From NCBI GenBank assembly GCA_023014335.1, contig JAECYW010000010.1:1860001-1924000 (forward strand): a stretch of DNA of 64,000 nt, in the 5' to 3' direction. Under the pieces are notes generated by a model that was given only the letters and a program-made list of their open reading frames with translations, ran no database searches and had not been told where the DNA came from. Below are positions 10,536-21,125 of this stretch, piece after piece. A program made the position numbers and the translations under genes. Within the stretch, counting starts at the first letter, position 1, and each line of letters begins with the position of its first letter. This DNA comes from Galerina marginata. Its lineage: Eukaryota > Basidiomycota > Agaricomycetes > Agaricales > Galerinaceae.

Positions 10536-12098
10536 ATGAACAAGAGACAGAAGCCCTCACAAGATGGCGAGGGAATATCGACCCCACCGCAGCTAGGAAA
10601 GGCCAACATCATGAACCTTCCAACGGAACTACTCTCCATCATCTTCAAATTCGTACATGATGAATCTCCGCAAACAAATGAGCCTCGCGATATTATACCA
10701 TCTTGGATGGTGAAAATGGACCAAGGCCTGAAGAGAGCCGTTAAAGCTCTCGCGCGTCCAGAACTCGGAGCCTCCGTGGATTTTACATCGCCGGCCCTCT
10801 TTCCATATTCTGTAGCAGCAGTTTGCCCACTGTGGTCCGAAATTCTTTTCTCACACCCCGAATTCTGGACATTGGTCGTGCTCTTTGTTGATTCTCGATA
10901 CACTTCCTTGGCCGAAGCCACCCTCATCCTTAAACGGTCGCTCGAGCTCCCTATCCACGTCGTCATCACACGCCGGAAGGGATTCCGCATGAAGGAGCAC
11001 CCTGACCTCCACGAGAAGTGTCAGATTGCGGCGCTCGTCAATATACTGTGGCCCCACTTGGATCGGTGCGAAAGCCTGCACATCGACGCCCATTTAAGCT
11101 CATCGTTGCCTGTTGTGCCCAAGGCCTTGGCTGGTTTTGGCGAAGCCCAGGAACTTTTTTCGATGGAACTTATACCTGATATATATGATGAACAGGAAGA
11201 CCAAGAAGAAAGTGACAACCCCGTCCGTTTTTATGTGGATGGCCTGGAACCAGTGCTAAGGTTTCTTGTCGTGGATGGGCACAACTTCAGATCTGGAACT
11301 GAAGAAATGGATTCATGGGTAGCTGACCAAGTCGACCTCGAGCAGTTAACAGTGATGCGGTATCGCCATTCACCTTCATCTGCAGACAAGGAACCCTATA
11401 CCATGATGGATTTCTGCGACCGTTTAAGCAGCTTCGTTTCCTTACGCCATCTTAAACTACACGACATTCACTTCAAAACCTACGCTCGCCAATCTCCAGG
11501 CGGAATGTTCCATCTGGATGTCCAGTGTCTTCATTTGGAAGACTTAGACCCGGAATTTATTGACGCCTTCTTCGACATGTTCTCATTCATAACACCTTCG
11601 GTTCTCCGTATCACTCGTTCAGTTATGCCTATGTCGTATGCTCTTTCCCCCTTTGCACTGATTCTAGAAGAAGTTGTCTTTGATAACTCTGATCTTATGG
11701 AATCGCTTGATTACTGGCGAGGGAAAACTCTCTGCATTGACAACTGCAAGGGTTTCTCCATCGAACCTTTTGGGAGCAAGTTTGACCCATTCCCAAGACC
11801 TGGAGAACCAGAAATAATTATGGCAAGCCAATGTCTGGAAAGACTTGTCTTATGCCGTCTCTCAGATTTTTCAATCGAGGGGCTGAAAACCATGGTAGAT
11901 TTACGAAATAGAACAGTGGACTACACCGATCCGAATTGGAGGACAACAACGACGTTTGGACCAGCTCTCAGGAGTTTGGCCGTGGTGCACTGCAAGGTTG
12001 AAAAGCTATCAGCCGCCGACGAACAATGGTTCCGCTCTCGCATTGTCGAATTCTATTGGGGTGAGTTCTTCCCTGTGACGCCGGTTTTCCATGAATAA
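10536..12098 (+). CDS. Family A F-box protein, intact, single exon (520 aa)
   Basis: This is an uninterrupted reading frame from MNKRQKPSQDGEG to a stop after EFYWGEFFPVTPVFHE. The F-box is at about residues 27-65 (NLPTELLSIIFKFVHDESPQ). The middle contains the family block CESLHIDAHLSSSLPVV, then an acidic patch (DEQEDQEESDN) and leucine-rich repeats. The C-terminal signature WFRSRIVEFYWGEFF is intact. It is colinear over its full length with the gene at 2305-3885 but on the opposite strand. It lies about 280 bp downstream of GDA1 and has its own upstream family element. An SCF adaptor role is inferred; the substrate is unknown. Confidence 0.85.
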   Translation: MNKRQKPSQDGEGISTPPQLGKANIMNLPTELLSIIFKFVHDESPQTNEPRDIIPSWMVKMDQGLKRAVKALARPELGASVDFTSPALFPYSVAAVCPLWSEILFSHPEFWTLVVLFVDSRYTSLAEATLILKRSLELPIHVVITRRKGFRMKEHPDLHEKCQIAALVNILWPHLDRCESLHIDAHLSSSLPVVPKALAGFGEAQELFSMELIPDIYDEQEDQEESDNPVRFYVDGLEPVLRFLVVDGHNFRSGTEEMDSWVADQVDLEQLTVMRYRHSPSSADKEPYTMMDFCDRLSSFVSLRHLKLHDIHFKTYARQSPGGMFHLDVQCLHLEDLDPEFIDAFFDMFSFITPSVLRITRSVMPMSYALSPFALILEEVVFDNSDLMESLDYWRGKTLCIDNCKGFSIEPFGSKFDPFPRPGEPEIIMASQCLERLVLCRLSDFSIEGLKTMVDLRNRTVDYTDPNWRTTTTFGPALRSLAVVHCKVEKLSAADEQWFRSRIVEFYWGEFFPVTPVFHE

Positions 12099-12680
12099 CA
12101 GACCGTGTCTAGTGGATTGAGGCCTAACTGAAAGTGTTGGGATCGAAGTCACATTTTTCGATCGTTAAGTAGAGCCTCTTAAATGAGATGCTAAGTACAT
12201 CTACGAGCAAATTATTTGATCTACTTTCTTTCTCTGTGTCAAGTCAGATTAACACTGAGTCGGTGTTGACTGACTGTGTTGTACAGCTTTCGTCGGACAC
12301 CATATAGTATTTATGTTGGTTGGAAATATGAAACTTCCTTAGGTCGCTACTAAAACCCACCTAGAGCCAGTTCATGTTACTCTACCGCTTAGAGCCTGCT
12401 CTAGATCAAAAATTAAGAATATCAAGCATTGGAATTTAACGGACAAATTGTGTTCGACGCGATCGCGACGCGCGACGTGTTATGTGGTCATATTTGGCCG
12501 AACCTTTCTCCATTGAGTTCCATCCACCTTCAGCTGCGCCAGCTTGGATCAATCCTCAATCCATCGCCAATCGATTTCTTCTTGCCATTGAGCTCCTTTA
12601 TTCTAGCCTAACGTGTACAATCTGAAAAGCTCTGTGTTTCCAGGTCTTGTACTCAACTTGTATCCTCCAGATAGTTCGAG
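12099..12680. other. Intergenic spacer holding the upstream element of the next copy
   Basis: This is the 3' flank of the copy at 10536-12098 followed by the promoter region of the copy at 12681. Apart from the conserved element at 12471-12499, I see no gene or defined repeat. Confidence 0.6.
12471..12499 (+). promoter_or_regulatory. Conserved upstream element of family A F-box genes (copy at 12.7 kb)
   Basis: CGCGACGTG followed by TTATGTGGTCATATTTGGCC matches the element of the 4071-4100 copy read on the minus strand. It lies 182-210 bp upstream of the ATG at 12681, on the same side and in the same orientation as in the other copies. Confidence 0.55.
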
Positions 12681-14188
12681 ATGAACAAAGTCCAGAAAAC
12701 CTCACAAGATGGGAAGGGAAGATCAACCTCTCCTCAGCTTGAAAAGGCCTCCATCGCGAGCCTTGCACCGGAATTACTCTCCATCATTTTTAAATTCGTA
12801 CATGACGGATCTCCGCAAACAAATAAGCCCCGTGATGTTGCACCGTCTTGGACGATGAAGATGGACGAGGACCTTGAGTGGGCGGTCAATGCTCTCGTGC
12901 ATCCAGATCTTGAATGCGTCGATTTTCAATCGCCAACCCTCTTTCCGTACTCCTTGGCCGCGGTCTCGCCATACTGGTCTGAGATTCTCTCCTCGTACCC
13001 CGAGTTCTGGACGCTGGTCGTGTTCTTCATTGATTGTGTCAGATTGCGGCACTTCTCGAGATATTGCAGCCCCATTGGTGTCGGTGTGAAAGCCTGCATA
13101 TTGATGCTCATCTGAGCTCATCACTACCCGTTGTCCCGACAGATTTTAGCCTTTTCGACGTAGCTCCGCAGCTTTTTTTACTAGAACTCATACCGGATTG
13201 TCTTGATGAACAGGAGAATCATAGTAAACAGGAAGGACAGGAGGGGCAGGAGGGGCAGGAGGGGCAGGAAGACGAGGAAGAACGGGAAGAACGAGAGGAC
13301 ATCCTTGCCCGCTTTTATACGACTCGAAGTGAATTCGCACCAGGACTAAGGTTTCTTGTCGTGGATGGGCATAACTTTAGACGTGGCAACGAAGAATTGG
13401 AGTTATGGATACCAAATGACTCCAACCTCGAGTACTTGACTGTAGTGCGGCATCACCCCCCAGCTTCATCCACAGGAGAGGAACCCTACACCCTCACAAA
13501 TTTCTGCAACCAGTTGGACGACTTCGCTTCCCTTCGCTATCTTAAATTACAGGACATTCGCTTCAAATACTACGCTGGCCCACACCTTACATACGACCTA
13601 AGTGTCCAGTATCTTCATTTGGTGGAGGTTGAATCCGACTTCATTGATGCCTTCCTCGAGTGGATGCCACAGCTCAGTCTTTCGGTCCTACACATCACTC
13701 GTTCGTCGCTCCCTAAATATGAAGGCGTTGAAAATACCACACTTATTCTAGAAGAAATTACTCCTGAATGTGACCTTCACGACGCACTGGGTTCCTGGGA
13801 GGGAGAAACCCTCTGCATAGACAACTGCAAGCAATTTTCTGACCAAGTTTTGGAGGGGATGGCCTACGTCTTGGGGCCATTCCCTGAAGACGGAGAGCCA
13901 GAAGTTGGTATGTCAGCCCCTTGTCTAAGAAGACTTATACTATGCCGTCTTTCAGAACTTTCAATCAGGGCTTTGAAAGCCTTGGTGGATCTTCGAAACA
14001 GAATGGTGGATTATAATGATCCGAATTGGAGGACAACGACGGCTTTTGGACCAGCTATCAGGAGTTTGGCGGTGGTGCACTGTAAGGTTGAAACCCTTTC
14101 AGCCGCCGATGAACAATGGTTCCGTTCTCGCCTCGTCGAGTTCTATTGGGGTGAGTTCCTCCCTGTCAAGCTGGATTTTTTAGGGTAA
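12681..14188 (+). pseudogene. Family A F-box gene frameshifted by a 124-bp deletion
   Basis: The first frame (12681-13115, MNKVQKTSQDGKG) carries the F-box (SLAPELLSIIFKFVHDGSPQ) and ends 27 codons after LVVFFID. The second frame resumes the family homology at CQIAALLEILQPHWCRCESL and runs to the normal C-terminus (WFRSRLVEFYWGEFLPVKL) at 14188. Against the copy at 10536, bases equivalent to 10894-11017 (124 bp) are missing, which removes about 42 residues and shifts the frame. Two shorter products are possible: a 144-aa F-box piece, and, from the ATG at 13034, a 384-aa LRR piece without an F-box. The second frame remains long and open, so the break may be recent. Confidence 0.75.
13229..13273 (+). 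repeat. 9-bp tandem repeat CAGGAGGGG in the acidic segment
   Basis: Three perfect CAGGAGGGG units (13238-13264) are flanked by the related CAGGAAGGA and CAGGAAGAC. The array encodes repeating Gln-Glu-Gly. It lies where the other family A proteins have a short acidic patch, so it is a local length expansion of that patch. Confidence 0.85.
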
Positions 14189-14672
14189 CTTCAACAATCT
14201 CTTTCTAGTGAATTGAAACCCGGTCGACAGTGATGGGATTCCGGTTGAATTCCCCAATCGTTAAGTCAAGCCTCGTCTATAACATTTATTGTTCGCAACT
14301 CCAGTCCTTATTCGTGCTGTTCCATTTACGTGAAACGTTATCTTGTTCGAAAATAGAGTCTATAAACCTGCCCGCGCCTCTTTGCCGATCGAATCGAACA
14401 TAATTCACGTGGTTTCGGATGAGGATGTATGGCAAACTGAGAAGGCCAAATGAATGTGCTGAAATGCATTTACTACTACTGAAGTACAAGGGAAATCTGC
14501 GACTGGCGAAAGCTTGAGACAAGTCCTGATAACGGAGTCAGAACTTTAAGTGGTCCGAGAGGCAAAGTATGATATCGAGCCCCTGCGAATAGTCCATTTG
14601 TAATTCATTTATATATTTTAGATTCAGGACACCATCGAAGCAAGTGGAAACCAAAATAATTCTGTTCTGGAG
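14189..14672. other. Intergenic between convergent F-box genes, no gene seen
   Basis: These are the 3' flanks of two convergent genes. Only short frames without motifs are present. Confidence 0.6.
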
Positions 14673-16391
14673 TCAAAAGTCAAAGCAAATACATTGCTCC
14701 GTTGACTTGTTTCGAGGGATGTTTAAGCCGGGTATACCATCAATGCCTCTTTCCAAATCGTCGCGCGCATTCGACCAATGATAGTGGTATTGATTGTCAT
14801 AAAGGTCATGGACGTTGAATGAGGTGATGCTTGGGTGTTTTTCGACGATTACTGAACGTAACAGCTCGTGGCGGTGATCTCGATCCCAGGGAATGTCCAT
14901 TATAATTCGTCGGCAGGTTAGCGTTAGAGCATTGATCCCACGAAATACCCTCAGCCAGATGAGGACGTAGTCGATAAGCTTAGATATATCTGTCGTAACG
15001 TGCCCGAGGAGGGGTGTTTGAAGAGTTAGGCGAGATATAGAGAAAAGATGGCTATGCCAGTACTCGAGATCTTTTCCCGAAGTAATAAGAGGTGTGTATC
15101 GTTGCAAGGGTCCGCGATATGAAACACACATACTGACACAGGGTTGTATGCCCTCCTGTGAGAATCGGTCGTTTAAGACGCGAAAGTCCGTTAAAATCGA
15201 CTGCGTAAAGAATGGGCTTTGAACGTGGTCGACGATAACATTGACAAAACTGAGATTGGGGTACGACAACTTAGGCTGTCCGAGAAAAAATGCCGCCTGT
15301 TCTGAAGAGCCTGTAAATGACACAAGGTTTGAGAGGCGTGTCGGCTCGAGAGACGGTCTGTTTTTGGGTGAATTTGGGTTAACTTCCACTCCAAAAGTGA
15401 TTTTCTTTAGGCGAGGAAAATGTGCGATGTTTTCAACCACAGTAGTTAAGAACCGAGGAGCGGTACAGAATGCGATTTTAATTTGTTCCAGCCCAGGGAC
15501 CAATCGAATGAGTGAAGGGAACAAGAAACGACGGAATTCTTCTTCTTTCACTAGCCTGGGTGAAGAAAGAGTGAGGGAAGTAATTGGGGAGTGCTCCATG
15601 ATGGACAAAGTCCACTTGGAGAATGGTGGTAGTAACAAGAAATCGGGGCTGAGGTCCAGGTGTGACAGCTTTGTGTTGCTTAGGGTCAGGGAATTAGGTG
15701 TTCGAATGGGAGAATGTGGAAATAGCTGATGGTACCTCCACCCATCGCCATGTACATGGAACCTTTGAGGTTTTCCAACTGACAGGTGGTGCTTGAGCAA
15801 TTGCTTGAAGTTCGCCAACTCCTGCGTCGTCGACCCTTGAAACTGTTCGAACCTGTAAGCCGCTTCAATAGAAATGGGATGGGAATGGAGTATTTGAATG
15901 GAGGTGCAAGATTTTTGTATCAGCGTCTCAAGGAGTTGTAGAAAAGCATCGAAAAAATGAACCATCGCGTCGGAACGAAGTGTCCACATTTCTCCGACGG
16001 AATAAAAGACAATGCATGCCGACCCAATTGACGAAAGTCGAGTAACTAGCTGATGGATACGACGGACGTTCCTCGTCAGACTCAAGACGACCGTTGAAAG
16101 AGAGCCTTCATCCGCATGGTTGTCCAATATGCACACGAAGTGCTTGATCCTGACCAGTGAGAAGTTGAGAATAAGCCCGGTTAATCTGTCCCCGTAGCTC
16201 CTGTGTCCAGGTCTTATCACAGTCGACATTTCGGGCTCTGGCAATCCCAATCTTTCGAGGAGGCAAGGAATGGCGAAGGTGTTGAGTCGACGGCTTGTCT
16301 TTCCTATAGCGAGGATGGATTCAGCCCGTAATTGTTCGAAAAGGTTGATGAGAAGCTCCAGAGGTAGTTCGGAAAGATTAAAGGCCGACAT
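14673..16391 (-). CDS. F-box protein, single exon (572 aa)
   Basis: The start at 16391 (MSAFNLSELPLELLINLFEQ) puts the F-box at residues about 6-45, the usual place. An in-frame ATG at 16439 would add 16 residues that are not F-box-like. The rest is leucine-rich without a named domain: LHSHPISIEAAYRFEQF, LSNTKLSHLDLSPDFLLLPP. The protein is longer than the family A and B proteins and shares no extended similarity with them. No intron is needed. SCF-type adaptor function is inferred from the F-box only. Confidence 0.7.
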   Translation of the reverse strand: MSAFNLSELPLELLINLFEQLRAESILAIGKTSRRLNTFAIPCLLERLGLPEPEMSTVIRPGHRSYGDRLTGLILNFSLVRIKHFVCILDNHADEGSLSTVVLSLTRNVRRIHQLVTRLSSIGSACIVFYSVGEMWTLRSDAMVHFFDAFLQLLETLIQKSCTSIQILHSHPISIEAAYRFEQFQGSTTQELANFKQLLKHHLSVGKPQRFHVHGDGWRYHQLFPHSPIRTPNSLTLSNTKLSHLDLSPDFLLLPPFSKWTLSIMEHSPITSLTLSSPRLVKEEEFRRFLFPSLIRLVPGLEQIKIAFCTAPRFLTTVVENIAHFPRLKKITFGVEVNPNSPKNRPSLEPTRLSNLVSFTGSSEQAAFFLGQPKLSYPNLSFVNVIVDHVQSPFFTQSILTDFRVLNDRFSQEGIQPCVSMCVSYRGPLQRYTPLITSGKDLEYWHSHLFSISRLTLQTPLLGHVTTDISKLIDYVLIWLRVFRGINALTLTCRRIIMDIPWDRDHRHELLRSVIVEKHPSITSFNVHDLYDNQYHYHWSNARDDLERGIDGIPGLNIPRNKSTEQCICFDF

Positions 16392-16717
16392 GACAGTACT
16401 GCACGCTTCCGTCGTCTTGTGGATCTGTAGGAATAACAAATGACTCTACTGTAGAGGTACAGAGTTAAGTTGAGATGAATTTGTATGATGGGAATACATA
16501 CCCGGTGTCATTTCAAAGCGCAAGCTGTGCAGCGCTGAACGCATCCGTGAAAAGGTCTTAGATAAGATAGTTCTACATTTCCTTGGTACCCAAGAGAATC
16601 CCTTGATCTCACCGCCGTCCTTACGATAAATATATATGTTTCCAGTTCGAGGATCTTAGATACTTGGCATGCACAGCGGTCAGACTCGGAGCAATCCTCA
16701 ACTTCATCAGCAAAACG

Positions 16718-18009
16718 GCAATTTAGTTTCCGGTTTTTGCCGGTTTTCTTGGCTTTCTGGGTTTCCGGAAACCTGAAAAACCTGGAAAGGGAAGTTACTG
16801 TACATAATCGGGTACTCGGTCACCTAAGACCGTTTTATCCATTACCGGTGTAAAACTGTATAAAAATGCCTGAAATTTTGAGAACACGCTTTCTTGGAAA
16901 TTAACAACACCTATGCAAAATTCGGTAATTTATGAGTGTCTCATTATTTCTGTACGAATATTTTGTTTTGGAGAGTCGAGAGCTGGCCAGCCTATCGGGT
17001 ACTCGGCCACCCTGAATTAATACAAATTTGTATTGATTCTGTTCGGTTCATTACGTTTCAGGATCACAGCCTGTAATAGGAAATACGCCATTTCGAGGCG
17101 CTCAAGAGTCGTCCATCCGTAACTCTGTCAGTTCCAATCCGATTGACACAAAATCTTTTGGAGGTTTCAAAGGAGGTTCCGTAGAAAATTTACATGACCT
17201 TTAAGTATAAAATTTCTATAGTCCCCAAATTTATAAAATCTCTTTTTACCATGTTCGCATTTTGGGTCCTTCACGACGAAATGGCAACCGGTTGGGAGAT
17301 GGGAATGGAAAAAAAAATCTAAAAGATACCCAATAGGATGCAGCGACCTCGTAACAAACTTTTCGACTCAAAATATTCGCGATTGATTAAGTCTGGTGAA
17401 CTAAGCGCAGGTAATCTAGTTGATGCCGCAAAACGTAAGATATAATCTAACACGGCAGTTTATATATCGAATATCTTCAGACTAATACACTCTGTTGCTT
17501 TGTACTCAAGTGAATTCATAATTTAAACGGGTATAGACAAGCTCAGTGCTTTTGTTTTGCGATTGGTATAAGTTTCTTCCCCCCCTCGGTGCGAGATATC
17601 TTGTTGCAACCTGTTCTATTTTAAGAAATGGACCCTGATGACCGACCGACCAGTCTTCCACAGGCTTTCTCCCTTCCGCACTTCGCCATTCTCAAATTTT
17701 AACCGTGCAGTTGTGTAGATAATAACCAGTGCTACCGAGAAATACAATTTTTATCGCCAATCGTCTATGTCTCGACTCTGTAGAAAATCGATGACCGGCT
17801 TCCCAGTGTGACCGGGTACCTGATTACGTACAGTATACTACGTTTAGGAAAGGGTCCAGTCAGGGTTGGAAAGGCCGGAATAATCGGTGCGACGCGCCAG
17901 GGACAGGTTTCCTGAAATGGGGACATAGGTTCCCAAGTTTCCAGATTCGACGGTTTTTTACGGTTTTTGGCGGTTTTTCAGGTTGAGAAACCCGTGGAAA
18001 CTAAAATGC
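16718..18009. repeat. Outer inverted-repeat element (about 256 bp without the nested insertion)
   Basis: A 14-bp arm GCAATTTAGTTTCC at 16718-16731 is repeated inverted at 17996-18009 with one mismatch. Next to each arm are GGTTTTTGCCGG/GGTTTTTGGCGG-type motifs (16732-16790 and 17950-17985). Removing the TA-flanked element inside leaves about 256 bp, the size of a small non-autonomous DNA element. No target duplication could be defined. Confidence 0.4.
16798..17833. mobile_element. Non-autonomous TA-flanked terminal-inverted-repeat element, 1036 bp
   Basis: The 26-bp termini at 16798-16823 and 17808-17833 are inverted repeats with three mismatches; the left one ends in ATCGGGTACTCGGTCAC. Each end abuts the dinucleotide TA (16796-16797 and 17834-17835), as expected for Tc1/mariner/pogo-type insertion. 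A further internal direct copy, ATCGGGTACTCGGCCAC, is at 16994-17010 and could be a second transposase-binding site. There is no transposase reading frame, so the copy would depend on an autonomous relative elsewhere. Superfamily assignment is inference from the TA target and terminal structure. Confidence 0.7.
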
Positions 18010-18173
18010 TTGAATACTGATGTTTTGTAGTTCCATCTTCATTGTATCAAGGATATTTTCAAGTGGACCATCAGACGACCAGAAATTTAGTGCTAGCTCG
18101 TCGATCCAAGGGAAACAATCGATTCACTGTCTTTTCAGAAGTCAATATTGCAATACTTCAACTTAGAAACGCT

Positions 18174-19330
18174 TCATGACCTCGCGAGATCCCAGTGCCA
18201 ACCAAGAGGGGTTTCGGCCTGCAATGTAAGACTTCGTAGACTATGAAGAGAGCCGAGATATGGTGGAATTTTCCCGTCACAGGAGTTTCGCTCTTGTAAG
18301 AGAATTTGGAATGGACTGCAAAGGATATGTATCAACACAAATCCAAAATAAAGGTGCGATGAAGTCAACGCACTAAAATCTACGATCCGCCTGGAGATCA
18401 AGTTCCTCAAGAGTACGTCCACACACCCCCAACATTGCATATGCGTCTGCCACAGACGCTACGTCGAGTTTCAAACTGGTAAGATGTGTGATATCGAAGG
18501 GCGAAGTAGATGAGTCAAACCACGAAGGAATCTCATTCGGCTTGAATTTGAGCGAACCACATCCGAGGATCCTCAACTTGGCCGTAGTAAGAGGCGCAGG
18601 ATAAGTTAGGGGTTCCATCCTTGCTAGGTGGGTTTTTCCAACTTCCTATAATCCCCAAGGATCTTGCCAAACCGATCATGCAGGCTCTTTACACCAACCA
18701 AGCTTTTCGACCCGTCGTCCTGTGGTCCATTCCTCGAAAGGCGGGAAAAGCCTCCGATATGAAGTTCCTCCAATGCGGCACAGCTGTGAAATACGTCAAA
18801 AGGAACTTCAATGAATGGGCCAAGGTCGATTGCGGAAAGAAGCTGGACAATCTCGGCGAAAAATCCTTGGGTTCGATTTTCAATCTTGTGCCAATGGACG
18901 AACATTGGAGCCGAGACTGAGAATTTCTTCTAATTTAACAACCGTGGTGATGGCGTAAAGAGAAAATGTGGAATTGCCTGAATTAGTTGTTCCAGGCGTG
19001 ATTTAAAACTGTTCGATCCACAGCGAGCCGACTGAAAAATTTCGTACATACGGACCAATGTGGGGTGATTCATTGAGGAGGTAGAGGAGCTTGCGACCAC
19101 TCGAGTTATTATCTTCGAGGAAAATTGTACGGGCTGAGTCCAATAACCGATAGGTGATTTGAAAGATGCGCCACTGCGATATGATGCTCAGAATGCTGTT
19201 TGCATACGAGCAAGCAATTCGACCCTCGGCACAGTCGTCTACGATTCCGAAGCTATCGACAACGCGTTCCAACACCTCGACCGGCAGGTTTTGTCGATCG
19301 ACTGAAGGTATTTCTCCTTTGGATACCAGG
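18174..19330 (-). pseudogene. Family B F-box pseudogene
   Basis: Homology to the family B genes is spread over several frames. An F-box-like start (NLPVEVLERVVDSFG) lies near 19290, then SPHIGPYVRNFSV near 19050, CAALEELHI near 18770, SPFDITHLTSLKL near 18490, and LGSLHSLRSLTL near 18230. Frames change near 18905-19003 and 18620. The conserved splice donor after the LDL motif has degraded, and the C-terminal quarter after about 18174 is missing. No start codon is at the expected place. It is adjacent to, and probably a decayed duplicate of, the gene at 19722-21125 or 21451-22818. Confidence 0.75.
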
Positions 19331-19721
19331 CCAAAGAATCTGTGAAATCGTGTCAGGTAGGTCGGGGGGTTGTGGTAAAACGGGATCGCCACTGTACCTG
19401 GACTGTACACCAGTGGGGTAGAAAACAAGATTCGGTGTGATAGCGAAAGTACACTAGTAAATACTTGACGCTTTATAAGTAGTTCATAGGTTCTCGTGTG
19501 ATAGTGCCGGCCTGTTAAACTGAACCTGATTTCCACTGTCAGGAATCCAAGATTCGTGAAGGCCTATGCATTTGGGAGTCGGGTAGTGACCGTTGCCCAA
19601 GTACGGTAGAGAAAGAGTCTGGGTGAACAAAATAGTCCAAAATGCCATTGAAGAATTGTCATACAAACTTGAACATAAATACGCAACTCGTAAGGTTCCA
19701 GGCAGTGCAAATGGTAGCGTT
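19331..19721. other. Spacer between family B pseudogene and next copy, no gene seen
   Basis: This is the upstream flank of the pseudogene and the 3' flank of the gene ending at 19722. Reading frames here lack homology or motifs. Confidence 0.5.
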
Positions 19722-21125
19722 TCAGTAATCGAAGTCGTGCTCTGTCGTCGCCAGACGTATCTTTTTCTTGCTAAATTGCCTGAAGGCATCGTTTCGATCC
19801 AGGATTTCTGCAAGATGATTAGTGTCTGAGATACTTTCACTCGGACGTCGCATCTGCCGCTGGCGGAACGTAAATTCAACTGTCGCTAAATTGCCAGAGA
19901 GCGGGTCTTGACCGAGGACGTTAATAATTTCAGACCACGGAAACCTCGCGAGATGATCTGGGGTGCATTGTGTGAGAAGTGTGTCAACAACCAGTTCAAA
20001 TGGTGAGTATATGTTGTGTGGTAGCGTTTGTAATATGGCTGCGACCGTTGGGGTGTTGGACCAGTAGAAATCCCCAGCGGCATAGCTGCGAATTTCAGTC
20101 CGAAGTGTCAGACTGCGCAGGATGTGGAGCGAACTGAGGATTGGGGGGGTGACCTCCGGTCGGGATACAGTGAACCCCGAAGGGTAAGAAAGTTTGTATA
20201 CGCCTGAAAGAGTCGAAAGGTGACATGATCAAAACGAGTATAGTCGAAAGACGAAAAAAAACATACCGTATCGACCCACTCTCAAATCGAGGCTCTCAAG
20301 GGTGTTCGCGCACAGAGCCAGAACATTGTTGACATCCGAAGCAAAAAATTCGGTGCTCGATAATTTCAGACCAGTAAGGTGCGTGATATCCAACGGAGAA
20401 TAGGTTGGATCAAAGTGTGAGAGGACCCAGTCTCCATTGACTTGAGCAGGGGAGAGACTCCCAAAATCAAGGAATCTAAGCTTTGCCTTCCTTGAAGGGG
20501 GAGTTGTGTTCGTATGGATAGCCGAAATGAGGAGCACCTCTAGGGCCGGACAATTGGAAAAGATTTCCATCTCCAGATCGAAGAAAAAACGGAAGTCGAG
20601 TTCAGAGACTTGCTGAGCAATGTCGGATAGGAATGTTAGTAGTCTTGATTCCATCGTATCCCACTCAACAGCCATCCCCGGAACGGACGAAATGACAGCA
20701 AATTTCTTCAGGTTCTGCAGCCGTGGTACAATAGCGTAGAGGGGGAAATCGGGGGCCGTTGAGTTGTGATTTCTTGGATTTAATTCAGAGTGTACGTGGT
20801 TGTATTCCACCGCATGTACTATGTTGATTGTGAGATTTCGAACGTACGAGGCTAGGTGGCGCGACTTTTCGGTCTTTATGAGCTCTAAGAACCTTTCGCC
20901 ATCAGACCCTCGAGTCTCCGTGAAGAGATAGCCCTTTCGGGCTACGCGGTCGACCTCTTGTTTGATCTGTATGTTGCGGAAGATTCGTTTCTGACACATG
21001 ACGCCGAGGACTTGGTTGGCGTATGAGCAGTTGACGAGGGCCTGTCGATCTTCTGAGGGTACCGAATTAACGTTATCAACGATTAGTTCCAACACTTCAA
21101 TGGGGAGTTGAAATCCGGAAGACAT
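19722..21125 (-). CDS. Family B F-box protein, two exons (446 aa)
   Basis: Exon 1 is 20267-21125 (MSSGFQLPIEVLELIVDNVN, F-box at residues about 3-45, then CSYANQVLGVMCQKRIF). Exon 2 is 19722-20203, without an ATG of its own and so easily missed. The intron (20204-20266, 63 bp, GTATGT...TTTCAG) is phase 1 after the LDLRVGRYG motif, the same place as in the other family B genes. Exon 2 reads VYKLSYPSGFTVSRPEVTPP to ...KKIRLATTEHDFDY with no stop. Hallmarks are ASYVRNLTIN, FSNCPALEVL, SPLDITHLTGLKLS and FPWSEIINVLGQD. It is closest to the gene at 45085-46508. It is a probable SCF adaptor, inferred from the F-box. Confidence 0.8.

Noticed and set aside
13034..14188. Treating the downstream frame of the deleted family A copy as a normal gene
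   Set aside because: Its ATG lies at the deletion scar and it lacks the F-box present in all intact relatives, so it is better described as part of a broken gene.
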